Assembly: GCF_040712315.1 (NCBI RefSeq)
Contig: NC_134024.1
Coordinates: 30,247,158 to 30,311,157 of the forward strand
Length of the DNA stretch: 64,000 bases
Source: Castanea sativa
Taxonomy: Eukaryota > Streptophyta > Magnoliopsida > Fagales > Fagaceae
Direction: 5' to 3'
Part shown: positions 23,579 to 33,764 of the stretch, in pieces
Layout of the letters: each line of letters begins with the position of its first letter
How positions within the stretch are numbered: position 1 is the stretch's first letter
The notes under the pieces: model-generated
What the model saw: the letters and a program-made list of their open reading frames with translations, nothing else
Databases searched by the model: none
What the model was told of the DNA's origin: nothing
Made by a program: the position numbers and the translations under genes

Positions 23579-24476
23579 GCATAACCACGAGGATCCGATC
23601 ATCTAGATCGAATTTTTACCACGGTAGAACATATATATGGCATGCTCGAGTCTCATGTGCAGCACACCGCGGATCAATTTGCTTACATCCAAGGCTAAAT
23701 CACTGCATTATCATCTTAGATTGAGGATATGGCTGTGGCGCAAGGATCCGATTCAAAATTTGAACAATTCCAACTCCTTTGGCCATTTCGATCAAAAAGG
23801 GTGAGAAAATTTTGAGGGGCAGTTGCACATTTTGAGGGGGAGCATAGCATAGCACATGCACTTCATAGACATTTTTTTGGTGGTTTAGTTGTTTACCTTC
23901 TTTTGCCATAGTCTAGAACGCTTTTATTTACATTGCTTTCTTTTAAAGCTTTAAGTATTTTCGTTTAATTCCAGTTTAATGTCCAGTACTCTGTGTTTAT
24001 CTCATTGCTTTGTAGCATTTTTTTTTGTACTTTAGTTTATCTTGAGTACTACACTCTTGTGCCCTTGTTAGAGATCTTGTATCCTTAATGCAAATACTTT
24101 GGTGTTTTGCATTGGTTGAGTGTTGGACATGCATATATCCTTATGTCTTTGTGCTTTAATGATTACATGTTCGAATGATCATTTGCTTTGCTATATGATC
24201 ATTGTAGTCATTTTCATATGACTGTTTTGGTGTATGATCATTTGTTTTACATTATGTTTAGTTTATCACAATTTACTTGTTGCATTATACTTGTCCTTTT
24301 ATTACTTGCTTACCTTGAGGGTCTAATGTGTTTTGTGCAAGTGTTTCAGGTTATAGGTATATACGTTCCAAGTGCTTCACAGCTTCTAAATCTAGGTGTG
24401 AGTAAGTTTTTTCATTGCTCCCAATCACACGTTTAAGTCTAAAGTCTGTTATAGGGTGTTTTGTCACAGAATAGCC
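23579..24476 (+). other. 3' internal noncoding region of the LTR element
   Basis: T-rich, no sustained ORF; leads into the purine tract at 24477-24488. Confidence 0.6.
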
Positions 24477-24488
24477 AAATGGGGAGAT
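24477..24488 (+). other. polypurine tract
   Basis: AAATGGGGAGAT directly before the 3' LTR; site where plus-strand DNA synthesis would start. Confidence 0.8.
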
Positions 24489-25581
24489 TGTAAAGTTGTG
24501 ATTTACAACTATGTTTGATGTTGGCTTTATTCCATGACAAAAAGTGTTATATTTGCTTTAATTTGTTTCCTTGTATTTTTGTGGGATTCTATTGTATTGG
24601 GTTTAGTATTAAGTCGGTGAAGACTCAAGCTTAATTGAAGATCAGTACATTTCGCGACTGGCTTGCGAGAAGTTCGCCAGAAGGGTTCTTGCGAAAAAGG
24701 CATGTGAGAAGCACATGACTGGAAGCTGAAGAGTCATGTCAGGCTATCAATTTCTTGAGTATTTCGCAGGTAAGGCCTTTTCACGAGATACCCGCGAAAC
24801 TCTCTGCCTAGAAGATTTTTAAGTGTGACTTTCTTACCCTTCACCCACACTATATATACCCTCATTACCCACAAAGTTATGAAAGGTCATTCAGAGAGAA
24901 AAACCCTAGAAAGGTTTTCTACAACACACACACACCCATCTTTTAGAGAGAGAGCTACCTATCCTTAGAGAGAAATCATTGTAGTCTTTTCTCCTTCCCT
25001 CTCCCATTGTCATACCTTGGGAGGAGATTTGTACCCAAACACAATCCACACATTTTCAGAGTGTAGAGAGAGTTTTGGAGTTTAGGAAGCTTTGGGGATT
25101 TGCCAGAAGAAGCTGGTGAGGCTTGGCGGATGCAATCGGACGTATTGTAGGATCTGGAAAGTTAGAGAAGACATGACTCCGTGAAGTCCATTGGTAGTAG
25201 GAACTTGGAGGGCTCAAGTACATTGGGTAGATTAGGTTTGGAGGGTCTTTTATTATTCGTGTACTCCAACTTTATTCTCTAGTGGATCGATTTACCGCTT
25301 GGAGGGCGGCGAAGAGGTTTTTCACCGAGTTCTTCGGTTTTTTCTTCGATAACACATCATTGTGTTATCTTGTGTTTGCATCTTTCTTCCCTTACTCTTG
25401 TGCTCTACTTTTATTGTTTGTTGTTCATTTTTATGCACTAGAGTAGTATCAATTGATTGCGCTTCATTTACTCTTGTTTCTGCACTTAGATAAGTTAGAA
25501 AAAAATCAACCGAGTTGTATTTTTTAATTTAGGGTCTAAACAGCTCTAGTGTTTTTTTTTTAACACAGATCTAAGCTTCCA
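24489..25581 (+). repeat. 3' LTR (1093 bp)
   Basis: Partner of 18580-19670; ends AAGCTTCCA, followed by the GTTAT target duplication. Confidence 0.93.
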
Positions 25582-25829
25582 GTTATAATTTAAACCTATG
25601 GCTAAAATAACTTTTTTGTTCACTAATAAGAGCATCCACATTGGCGGAAGCAAAAATTTGGCTATTTAGCACCTACAAAAATCACTTTATCTATTTTACA
25701 TCTTCGTTTCACAATACACCCAACATCAATAGATCTATATTTTTAGGGGTAATTTTAGCATACCCCCCCCCCCTTTTTTTTAGGGGTACGGTACCCACTA
25801 GTAGGCAACCTACTATATCAAGTTACCAA

Positions 25830-27135
25830 AACATGACATTTGATGGTACCATTCTTATTTTGTGTAGTACCAACATCACATGTGATTGTACTTTTATCAC
25901 ATTCAGTAGTTCCTTTATTTTTTCTCACATTTGATAGTACCATTCTCATATTGTGCAATACCAACATTACATGTGACTATATTTTTGTCACATTCGGTGG
26001 TTCCTTTTTTTTTCTCACATTTGATGGTACTATCCTCACATTGCACAGTACCAACATCACATGTGACTGTACTTTTATCACATTTGATTGTTCCCTTATT
26101 TTTTTCTTACATTTTATGGTACCATCCTCACATTGCGCGTTACTAACATCACATGTGATTGTACGTTTGTCACATTTGGTGGTTTTTTTTTTCTCACATT
26201 TTATGATATCATCCTCACATTGCGCGTTACCAACATCGCATGTGATTGTACGTTTGTCACATTCGGTGGTTCCCTTTTTTTTTTTCTCACAGTTTATGGT
26301 ACTATCCTCACATTGTGCGGTACCAACATCACATGTGATTGTACTTTTGTCACATGCGGTGGTTCCTTCATTTTTTTCCTCACATTTTATGGTACCATCT
26401 GCACATTGTGCAATACTAATATCATATGTGACTGTAATTTTTGTCACATTTAGTAGTTTCCTTATTTTTTTTCTCACATTTTATGGTACCAGCCTTACAT
26501 TGCATAGTACAAACATCACATGTGACTGTATTTTTGTTACATTCGATAGTTCCCTTATTTTTTGTCTCACATTATGTAGTACAAACATCACATATGACTG
26601 TACTTATGTCACATTCAATGGTTCCTTTATTTTTTTCTCATATTTTATGGTACCATCATCACATTACGCAGTACCAACATCACTTGTGACTGTATTTTTG
26701 TCACATTCAGTGGTTCCCTTATTTTTTTTCTCACATTTTATAGTACCAGCCTCATATTGCGTAGTACTAATATCACATGTGACTGTACTTTAACACATTC
26801 GGTGGTTCCCTTGTTTTTTTTTTCTCACATTTTATGGCACCAGTCTCACATTGCACAGTACCAACATTACATGTGACTACTTTTGTCACATTCGGTGGTT
26901 CCTTTATTTTTTCTCACATTTTATTTTACCATCCTCACATTACGCAGTACCAACATCACATGTAACTATACTTTTGTCACATTCGGTGGTTTCCTTATTT
27001 TTTTTTCTCATATTTGATGGTACTATTCTCACATTGTGTAGCACCAACATCATATGTAACTGCACTTTTATCACATTCTCTAATTGTCTTATTTTTTTTC
27101 ACATTTAATGGAGCTTTTACATTGTGTAGTACCAC
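25830..27135. repeat. satellite array, ~90-bp unit, about 14 copies
   Basis: Each unit reads roughly TTTTATGGTACCATCCTCAC, then GTACCAACATCACATGTGAC, then TTTGTCACATTCGGTGGTTC and a T-run. The unit length varies by a few bases because of the T-run. It lies just inside the MULE left end. The long reading frames across it (up to 317 codons) are repeat artefacts. Confidence 0.95.
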
Positions 27136-27139
27136 TATC

Positions 27140-27980
27140 ATGTGTGGTTACACTTTAATATAATAAAAAAATTTCAGTCTCTGCTCTCAATTTCCGAATC
27201 TCTAACTTTCTTCTCCTCTCTCTCAGTTTTTCTATTGTCTACGCTTCTCTCCAACTTCGTCTCTCAAATTCTTCCCGTCCAAACCATCCACAAAAACCTA
27301 TCTAGAGCGACGATTACTAAACAAAACCCTAAGCAAGACCCACAAAAGAAGAAACAGATCCCTAACCCATGAACGGTCCCTCACTAGCTCTAGCGAGGGA
27401 ATTGTTCTTGCCAAACAAAAGAAATCCATTGTTTATTTGCTATCCTGTGTTCCCTTTCTCTCTCTCTCTCTCTCGACCGTGCTCTCTTTCCTCTCTCTTC
27501 AACTTCGCTCCATTTTCAAAAAGGACCTCACCAGTAATTGACCTCGCCGGTGCAGGAAAAGGGGTTTTACACGGCAACAATCGAAACCCATTTCAGGTAC
27601 TATAGAGTTGGTTTGAAATTTCCCTAAAATTTTTTGATTTGTGCTTTATATTTTCACCAAAATTGCTTGATGATGGAATTTGTGAGGTTTTTTCATTCCA
27701 AGTTGACTTTTTTTCCCTCTGTTATGTTAGAAGAATTTGATAAAGTTCACATTTTTATTGATTTTTTGTCAGGATTTGTGTTTGTTTGCGGTTTGATTTT
27801 GATGGGTATTTATCGTTTTGGTGATTGATAATTTTATTTATGTTATTTAATCTTGCATGTGTTTCATAATTTTGGTATCCTCTGTTTGGTTGTTTAGAAT
27901 GTATTGGGAAAAGAGAATAAAATGGAATCTCAAATTTCAATGTTTCGCATTGTTTTGGATTTGAAAAAATTGAATCATAT
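27140..27980 (+). other. leader-like segment inside the MULE
   Basis: Pyrimidine-rich text (CTTCTCCTCTCTCTCAG, then TTCCCTTTCTCTCTCTCTC) resembling a plant 5' UTR, followed by a possible donor (CAG|GTACTATAG) near 27597 and intron-like T-rich DNA. It may be the promoter/leader of the FAR1-related gene fragment downstream. No protein is recognised. Confidence 0.4.
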
Positions 27981-28425
27981 GGATTCCTTTTGCGCACTTA
28001 TTTGCTATTATGAAGGCTGAACATTTGAAATAGATTACATCGTCATGTATAATGAAGAGTGGCTAAAAACTGCAAAGTCTGACCTATCTAACAAACATGA
28101 ATCCCAGATTTCTTTGGATGTCATATGTATGACACGGTTTAGTGCATTATCTTTCAATTATAGTCAGATGTGTTTCTTTGGCTCATGAACAAAGGAAGGA
28201 ATCGTATGGAAATCCTTTTGCACACTTATTTGCTATTATGAAGGCTGAACATTTGAAATAGATTCCACCGTCATGTATAATGAAGAGTGGCTAAAAACTA
28301 CAAAGTCTGACCTATCTAACAAACATGAATCCAAAATTTCTTTGGATGTCATATGTATGACACGGTTTAGTGCATTATCTTTCAATTATAGTCAGATGTG
28401 TTTCTTTGGCTCATGAATAAAAGAA
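27968..28425 (+). repeat. 228-bp tandem duplication in the FAR1-related fragment
   Basis: CACTTATTTGCTATTATGAAG occurs with a 228-bp offset (27995 and 28223), and the following text is nearly identical through GTTTCTTTGGCTCATGAA. Few differences separate the copies, so the duplication is younger than most events here. Confidence 0.93.
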
Positions 28426-28767
28426 GGCTTTGAAGAATTGAAGGTTGAAATAGCAAGGCTGAAATACTGCATGGAAGAACTTTACAATTCAAATATAAAT
28501 GCAAATGGAGAAGGGATACATAGTAGAGTTGGAATCAAAAGAAATGTTCGTGACCCAACTATTCTAAGGACTAAAGGTGACCATGGTAGCACAAGTAATA
28601 GTAGGGTGAAAGTTAGGCAATGTAGTAACTGTAGAGATGTTGGGCACACAAGGCGTACGTGTCCATCTATCCATATTCATCAAGGTGAACATGTTGATAG
28701 TGACAACTCACATGAATTCATGGAACAATCTGCATCAGATGCACCAGTTGGCTCACCTAATTTATGA
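27980..28767 (+). pseudogene. FAR1-RELATED SEQUENCE (FRS) C-terminal fragment
   Basis: Each duplicated unit reads HLFAIMKAEHLK, stop, IPPSCIMK, and after a 1-base shift WLKTAKSDLSNKHES, the text that follows the SWIM zinc finger in FAR1/FRS proteins. After the second unit, CMTRFSALSFNYSQMCFFGS and GFEELKVEIARLKYCMEELY lead to a CCHC knuckle (QCSNCRDVGHTRRTC) and a stop at 28765-28767. FRS proteins are MULE-transposase-derived nuclear DNA-binding regulators. Stops and a frameshift show it is dead. It may be remains of this MULE's own transposase lineage or a captured host FRS gene. Confidence 0.8.
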
Positions 28768-29292
28768 ACAGATTATGTTGTAGACATTTAATTATAAAGC
28801 GCAGATGGCAACATTCAGAATGCTATGCTGAGTATACCCCAACATTGTGAGGCAATTCTTTCATCTTTGTATTTCAATATCAACATTGCTCCTTTGAAAA
28901 TTAATAAAAGTTTTAGTTGATATGTGTTTCTATCTTTGCAGGGAAGGTGCCTCTAGCAGGTTAATGGTTGTGGCTAATAGATATCACATTCTTTGTCTTA
29001 GTTAGGTGCTAAGTCAAGTGCATATTTGTTTGTAGTTATGGGTGGGTGGGGTTTAGGGTAGCCTTTGTTGCTTAGCTAGGATGCTGAGTTATTTAGTGAA
29101 GTTACAAGAGATAGTATCAAGATATGAGATTTTGCACTCAATGTTGAGATAACTTTTATATTTCCATTAATGAAGTTTGCACCATAAATCTTGTTGAATT
29201 TTTCATTATAACATTTACGATTTAAATGCTATAAATAATTTAAAATTGCAGAATCTTATGATAAATAGTACCATTGATTCGCCTCTAAAGCT
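28768..29292. other. noncoding MULE interior
   Basis: No sustained ORF and no recognisable motif between the two gene fragments. Confidence 0.5.
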
Positions 29293-29880
29293 TCAAATGG
29301 CACTTAGTAGCTGAGCTGTTCCTACCACATTTAATCCATGTAGTTGGCATATATGATTTATCTCTTCAGCGCTTGCAACAATAGACACATCTACCCCACT
29401 TGATTTTATTCCTATAATAAATTCTACATCTTCAGTGGATATTGGTAACCTCCTTCCATGAATATCCAACACACAAGAATTACGGTCAAAATGATCAACT
29501 AACCATTTGCAAAAATCTCTATCCAACTGTATAGACTTTAAATTCAACATACTACCAAATCCCATTTCTCAAATAACAAATCTTTGTCTTTCATTTAAAT
29601 TTAAAGCCATCAAATGAACACGATTAGGGGCACACCGAGTATGTAATGAAACCTGCATTATATAATGAATAAAAAGGGTTTCATTACGAAATTTAATACA
29701 TAGTAATGCATGCTAAAAGTTTCATAGGTAAATACTTACTTTATATCATTTGCGAGGAATATTATGTGACAAATTGGCATACTTTTCAGAATTCTCACAT
29801 GCTTCTTTCTTGTACTCTAATTTAGAGTCTTCATCAATATTCATCCACTTTTCTCTAATCTCCTTCTTAACCTGTAATGT
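29293..29880 (-). pseudogene. N-terminal fragment of a ULP1-type MULE protein
   Basis: On minus, one exon (29660 downward) reads RCAPNRVHLMALNLNERQRF then, after a stop, EMGFGSMLNLKSIQLDRDFC, KWLVDHFD and LDIHGRRLPISTEDVEFIIG. The pattern 'RCSP...IGFGGLL...C.WL...FD...H.R...T..DV..ILGI' is common in plant transposon proteins that carry a ULP1 SUMO-protease domain further on. An upstream piece near 29760-29880 reads KKEIREKWMNIDEDSKLEYK, faintly HMG-box-like. No protease catalytic domain is visible, and a stop breaks the frame. Confidence 0.55.
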
Positions 29881-30339
29881 TAGATATTCATACCCAATTA
29901 AGATCTCTATGAATATGTAATGTCAACTAAACAATAACAATAACATAAAAACTATAAGTATTATTCAACTTACAGCTGTGCTTATCTTATCAATGCACTT
30001 AGCTTTCATCTATTCTATTTGCTTTTTACTGAAAATCCAAATTTAATAAAAACAGATTATTTTAAATATAACAATAGGAAATATATTATAAATGGATACA
30101 TAATGAAAATGAATCTTACTAATAAATTAAATATGATCCAATTGGTCTTTTCAGAGGGGGGAACTTGGAAAACACCTGCTCTTCAATATCTTCCACTCTC
30201 CCCATACTCCTATCTCAATATAACATGAAATAAAAACAAAGTAAGAAATAACATACATTAAAAAAATCACAATTGAAAGCTGTGGGAATTGCAAATTTTT
30301 CCTTGCAAACTTTGTCCTGGACAACATAAATGATCAACG
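29881..30339. other. noncoding MULE interior
   Basis: AT-rich, short spurious frames only. Confidence 0.45.
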
Positions 30340-30495
30340 CTTTTTTTTTTTTTTAATACAAGATAGAAATTTTATTCTAGTCTAATCTAAGTGCATATGT
30401 GTATGAAACTCCTTCTTGGAAACTTGAACCCTATCCCTTATTCCTTACACCCCACAAGCACTTATACTTGTGGAATGACTACCGTACAACTTAAC
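30340..30495 (-). mobile_element. possible SINE
   Basis: The minus strand has a B-box-like GGGTTCAAGTTTCC and ends in a poly-A tail (T16 at 30341-30355). I could not find a convincing target duplication or A box, so this is tentative. Confidence 0.35.
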
Positions 30496-31197
30496 ATAAA
30501 ACTTATATCATAAAAAATTAAAAGGCATATACAAATGTTATAATGGATAATAGAATCAATTTTAAAACTAAGATAAATATACCAAACTAAGTCTATCTTC
30601 ATCTTGTGATAATGACAAAAACACATCAGCTATTGATTTGGGTGAACACATGTTCACCTTGTGATTATGATGAAGATGAAGATGCAACAACCTATTATGA
30701 TTTATTTGGTAGTGGTGGTCCTGGTGGGGGAGAATTATGGTAAAGCTATCATGGGTATTGAAATTTTGTTTCTCAAATAGGAGGAAATTCCAAATCAACT
30801 TTCGAAACAAAGTTAACAAACAACACCCAAATCAATTAATAGCATTAGGGAGTACTAACAATGAATAAAACTAAAGACAAATCATGCGTTGATGGTCAAA
30901 GAAACTTTAGTAATCTGTATATTAGTAGAAAAATCAATTTCGTCTGAGAGAAAGAGAAAGTCAAAGACAAACCTATTTCAAATATCGTCGCTGGGCAGAG
31001 AACAGTCGATACTATTTCTTCTTTGGATTTTGTTTAGCTGCCTTGGGTTCTTGTGGTTGATTAGTAAGAAGCCGAATACTGGGTTCTTTAGATAAACCGA
31101 ATCAGAAGCGTGATATAGAGTCCAAAGCGTGATAGAGAGAATTTTGTTTTTGAGAAGGAGAAGTGCACAGTGAATATTGGGTTCTTTTTTTTTTTAC

Positions 31198-31221
31198 TTA
31201 TATATATATATATATATATAA
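31198..31221. repeat. (TA)n microsatellite
   Basis: Uninterrupted TA run of about 12 units near the right end of the MULE. Confidence 0.95.
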
Positions 31222-32277
31222 CTTATTTGACCAGTAGCCAGTATTCACTCTAAATTACTCCAAATTAAATGAATGGTCTGAATCATATTTTTATTCAATT
31301 AATGGTTTAGATTTAGGTGGGTACCGTACCCCCAAAAAAAGGAGTATGGTAGAATGATCCTATTTTTAGCTATTTGATTAAAATAATATAAAGAACTCAT
31401 TAAAATAAAATAAAACATATCCACCGCAAAAACCTTTCAACCAGCCACAACCACCTCCACCACCACTCCACCAGCCACAACACAGCCAAAAACAGCCACA
31501 ACCACTCCACCATCACTCCACTGCCAACACCAAAAACAGTCACAGCCACTCCACTACCACTCCATTGCCAAGACAACCACAACTACAACCACAATACAGC
31601 CCACAGCAACCACAACCATAACCCACTTCTATAACCAAACCCATAGCCAAACATGAAACCACCATTAACGCAGCCACCAAACCACCATTTCAACCACAAC
31701 TCACAATCACAAACAAACCCACAAACAAAATTAGCCACTACAAGAAGGGGAAAAAAAAAAGAGCACCGTGCTTCATCAAAATAATTTGACAGCTACTGGA
31801 GATTGAGATCAGAAAGAGTGGATACGAAGAGAGAAAAACAAAAGAGAGAAAAAAAAAAAAAAAAAAAAAAGGCAAGTCCATGAAGAAAAATAAGAAATTA
31901 TTTATATATTAATACAATGTTCACACATAAATATAATAATATCATTATTTTTAACTATGAGCTACAGTGCACAGCTACTTTTAATATCGGGTAGTGCTAA
32001 AAATAACAATATAGCTTTTTAGCACCACCAATATCATTGCTCTAATAGACTATAAAAACATATCACTTATAATTTGTTGTGAAAATATTGTTCTAGAAAT
32101 TTTTTTTAGGGTAAATTTGTGGCCTCAAAAAAAGAAAAGAGGTGAACATGGTTTAGAAAATTTTGAGGGTAAATTTGTTAGTTGCCCTTTGTATGAAGGA
32201 GTTTTTGATAAAGTAACTATAAAATCCAAACTATATCATTAGTAAGGCAACGTTTGAAACAATTTGGATTTCTAACA

Positions 32278-32580
32278 AATCGAGTCCAAAGGACTCGATT
32301 TCCTCATGGCGCCAACAGCTGAGGTGGACAATTTGTCCAGCTGTATGTCCACCTATAAATCGAGTCCATTGGACTCGTTTTCCAAAATCGAGTGCATTAG
32401 ACTCGAGTTTCTGGCGTATGAGCCTACCACCACGTGCGCAGTCACGTGGATCTATTTAATAGAAATCTAGTCTAATAGACTCGATTTTTTGTCTGGTCGC
32501 CACCTGGACAAATCGAGTGCATTAGACTCAATTTCTTTTTAATGGAAATCGACTCTACTAAACTCGATTTTTGTGAATGG
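32278..32580. repeat. cluster of ~25-bp near-palindromes, left end of MULE
   Basis: Six copies of a unit like AAATCGAGTCC-A/T-rich centre-GGACTCGATTT occur at about 32278, 32357, 32384, 32463, 32513 and 32549. Variants include GAGTGCATTAGACTC and GACTCTACTAAACTC. Each unit is itself an inverted repeat with an ACTCGA core. Confidence 0.93.
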
Positions 32581-32599
32581 TCCCCAGTAAGTTCACGTG

Positions 32600-33764
32600 T
32601 CATGTGGGTCCCAACTGGGACCTTTATCCCCCCTTACCCGGCTCACACCCTCTCTTCTGCTCTCATACCTCTCTTCTGCTCTTACAACTTTCCTCTCTTC
32701 ACTCACACAACTTTCCTCTCTTCACTCACACAACAATCACACTCAACTTTCATCAACTCTCAGGTAATGTTTTTACAATATTGTTAATATTTTTTGTTAG
32801 TTAATATTGTGGTTATTTGTTAGGTTATTTTTTTTAAGAAACAATTAGAACATATTAGGAAAATTTTTGTTTTTTAGTTTGAAAATTTTTGTTTTTTTGT
32901 TTGTTAGTGTAAATATTATGAGTAATTTATTTGTTAGTATATTGTGGGTAGTTTATTTTTTAGTATATTGTGATTATTTGTTAGTTTTTTTTTAATTATT
33001 ATTATGATTAATTATTGGGAATACTTAGTACTAAATATTGTGATTAATGTTATTACAACATATTTGGAAATTTTTTTGTTTGTTAGTGTAAATATTGTGA
33101 TTAAATTATTTGCTAAGTTTTAAAAAAAATTAATATTGTGATTAATTATTGGGAATTTTTAGTACCAAATATTGTGATTAATTATGTTATTACAACATAT
33201 TGGGAATATTTGTTTATTTTTTGTTAGTGTATATATTGTGATTAAATTATTTTCTAGGTTTTTTAAAAAAATTAATATTGTGATTAATTATTGGGAATAT
33301 TTAGTATTGGGGAAATATTTAGTACCAAATATTGTTATTAATTATGTTATTACAACATATTGGGAATATTTTTGTTTGTTAGTGTAAATATTGTGATTAA
33401 TAATATGCTAGGTTTTTAAAAAATTAATATTAGGAATATTTAGTACTAAATATTGTTATCAATTGTTATGAATATTTAGTACTTTTAGGTTTTTGTCATT
33501 GGTATGAAATGGATTATGAGTTTGATACCTAAGACACCCATTACAGTTTTTTTAGCATAAATTATTTCAAGATATAGTTGTTTAAGATTTGTAACAAAGA
33601 TTTCAGTGGGCAACTAGTTGGTATAATATTTTTGTTCATCATATCTTATTTGAATGGGTTTTGAAAGTCATGCCTCTAGAATGATTTGGATGTGAGTATA
33701 TGCAAATTTGGTTGAGGTTAGTATTGTTGGCATGTCATACGCAAAGTTTTGTGATTGATGTTGA
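32600..33764. other. MULE 5' noncoding segment
   Basis: A CT-rich leader-like stretch (32630-32760, ending CTCTCAG|GTAATG) is followed by a diverged repeat of ATTGTGATTAATTATTGGG units (32990-33460). It may be the transposase promoter, leader and first intron. Confidence 0.5.

Larger units (their letters stand above)
18580..25581 (+). mobile_element. complete LTR retrotransposon without pol, carrying a plant transposon-protein ORF
   Basis: The two LTRs (18580-19670 and 24489-25581) start TGTAAAGTTG and end in CA. GTTAT flanks the element at 18575-18579 and 25582-25586. The primer-binding site TGGTATCAGAGC at 19673 matches the initiator-tRNA-Met site used by many plant elements, and a purine tract AAATGGGGAGAT (24477) precedes the 3' LTR. 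Inside are a broken gag with zinc knuckles (19745-20738) and a broken 'putative plant transposon protein' ORF (22667-23577). I find no protease, integrase, reverse transcriptase or RNase H. The gag style (CHHCGxxGHxRPxC knuckles) suggests a Ty1/copia, SIRE-like ancestor. It must have depended on another element for movement. Confidence 0.93.
25747..31360. mobile_element. Mutator-like element (MULE), 5.6 kb
   Basis: The perfect 9-bp target duplication TATTTTTAG is at 25738-25746 and 31361-31369. The ends GGGTAATTTTAGCATACCCC and (reverse) GGATCATTCTACCATACTCC are inverted, followed inward by a shared GGTACGGTACCCAC block. Inside, in order: a ~90-bp satellite, a leader-like pyrimidine-rich segment, a FAR1-related fragment on plus, and a fragment on minus typical of the N-terminal part of ULP1-type MULE proteins. 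No MuDR transposase core is seen. The content suggests a Kaonashi-type (ULP1-bearing) MULE or a gene-collecting derivative. Confidence 0.85.
25630..32042. mobile_element. PIF/Harbinger-like element split by a MULE
   Basis: The ends GAGCATCCACATTGGCGG and (reverse) GAGCAATGATATTGGTGG are inverted. TAA flanks both (25627-25629 and 32043-32045), the 3-bp TWA duplication. Without the nested MULE the element would be about 0.8 kb. The right-hand part (31370-32042) is CCACCA-rich and then AT-rich, with no gene. Confidence 0.65.

Noticed and set aside
25840..26793. 317-codon open frame on plus and overlapping frames on both strands
   Set aside because: It is read through a ~90-bp satellite; frames stay open in several phases because the unit lacks stops, and the protein is only the repeat translated.
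25830..27135. CRISPR-like array
   Set aside because: Whole units repeat without unique spacers, and the genome is a plant.
32542..32804. two short overlapping plus frames near the MULE left end
   Set aside because: They cover palindromes and a CT-rich leader; no protein resemblance.
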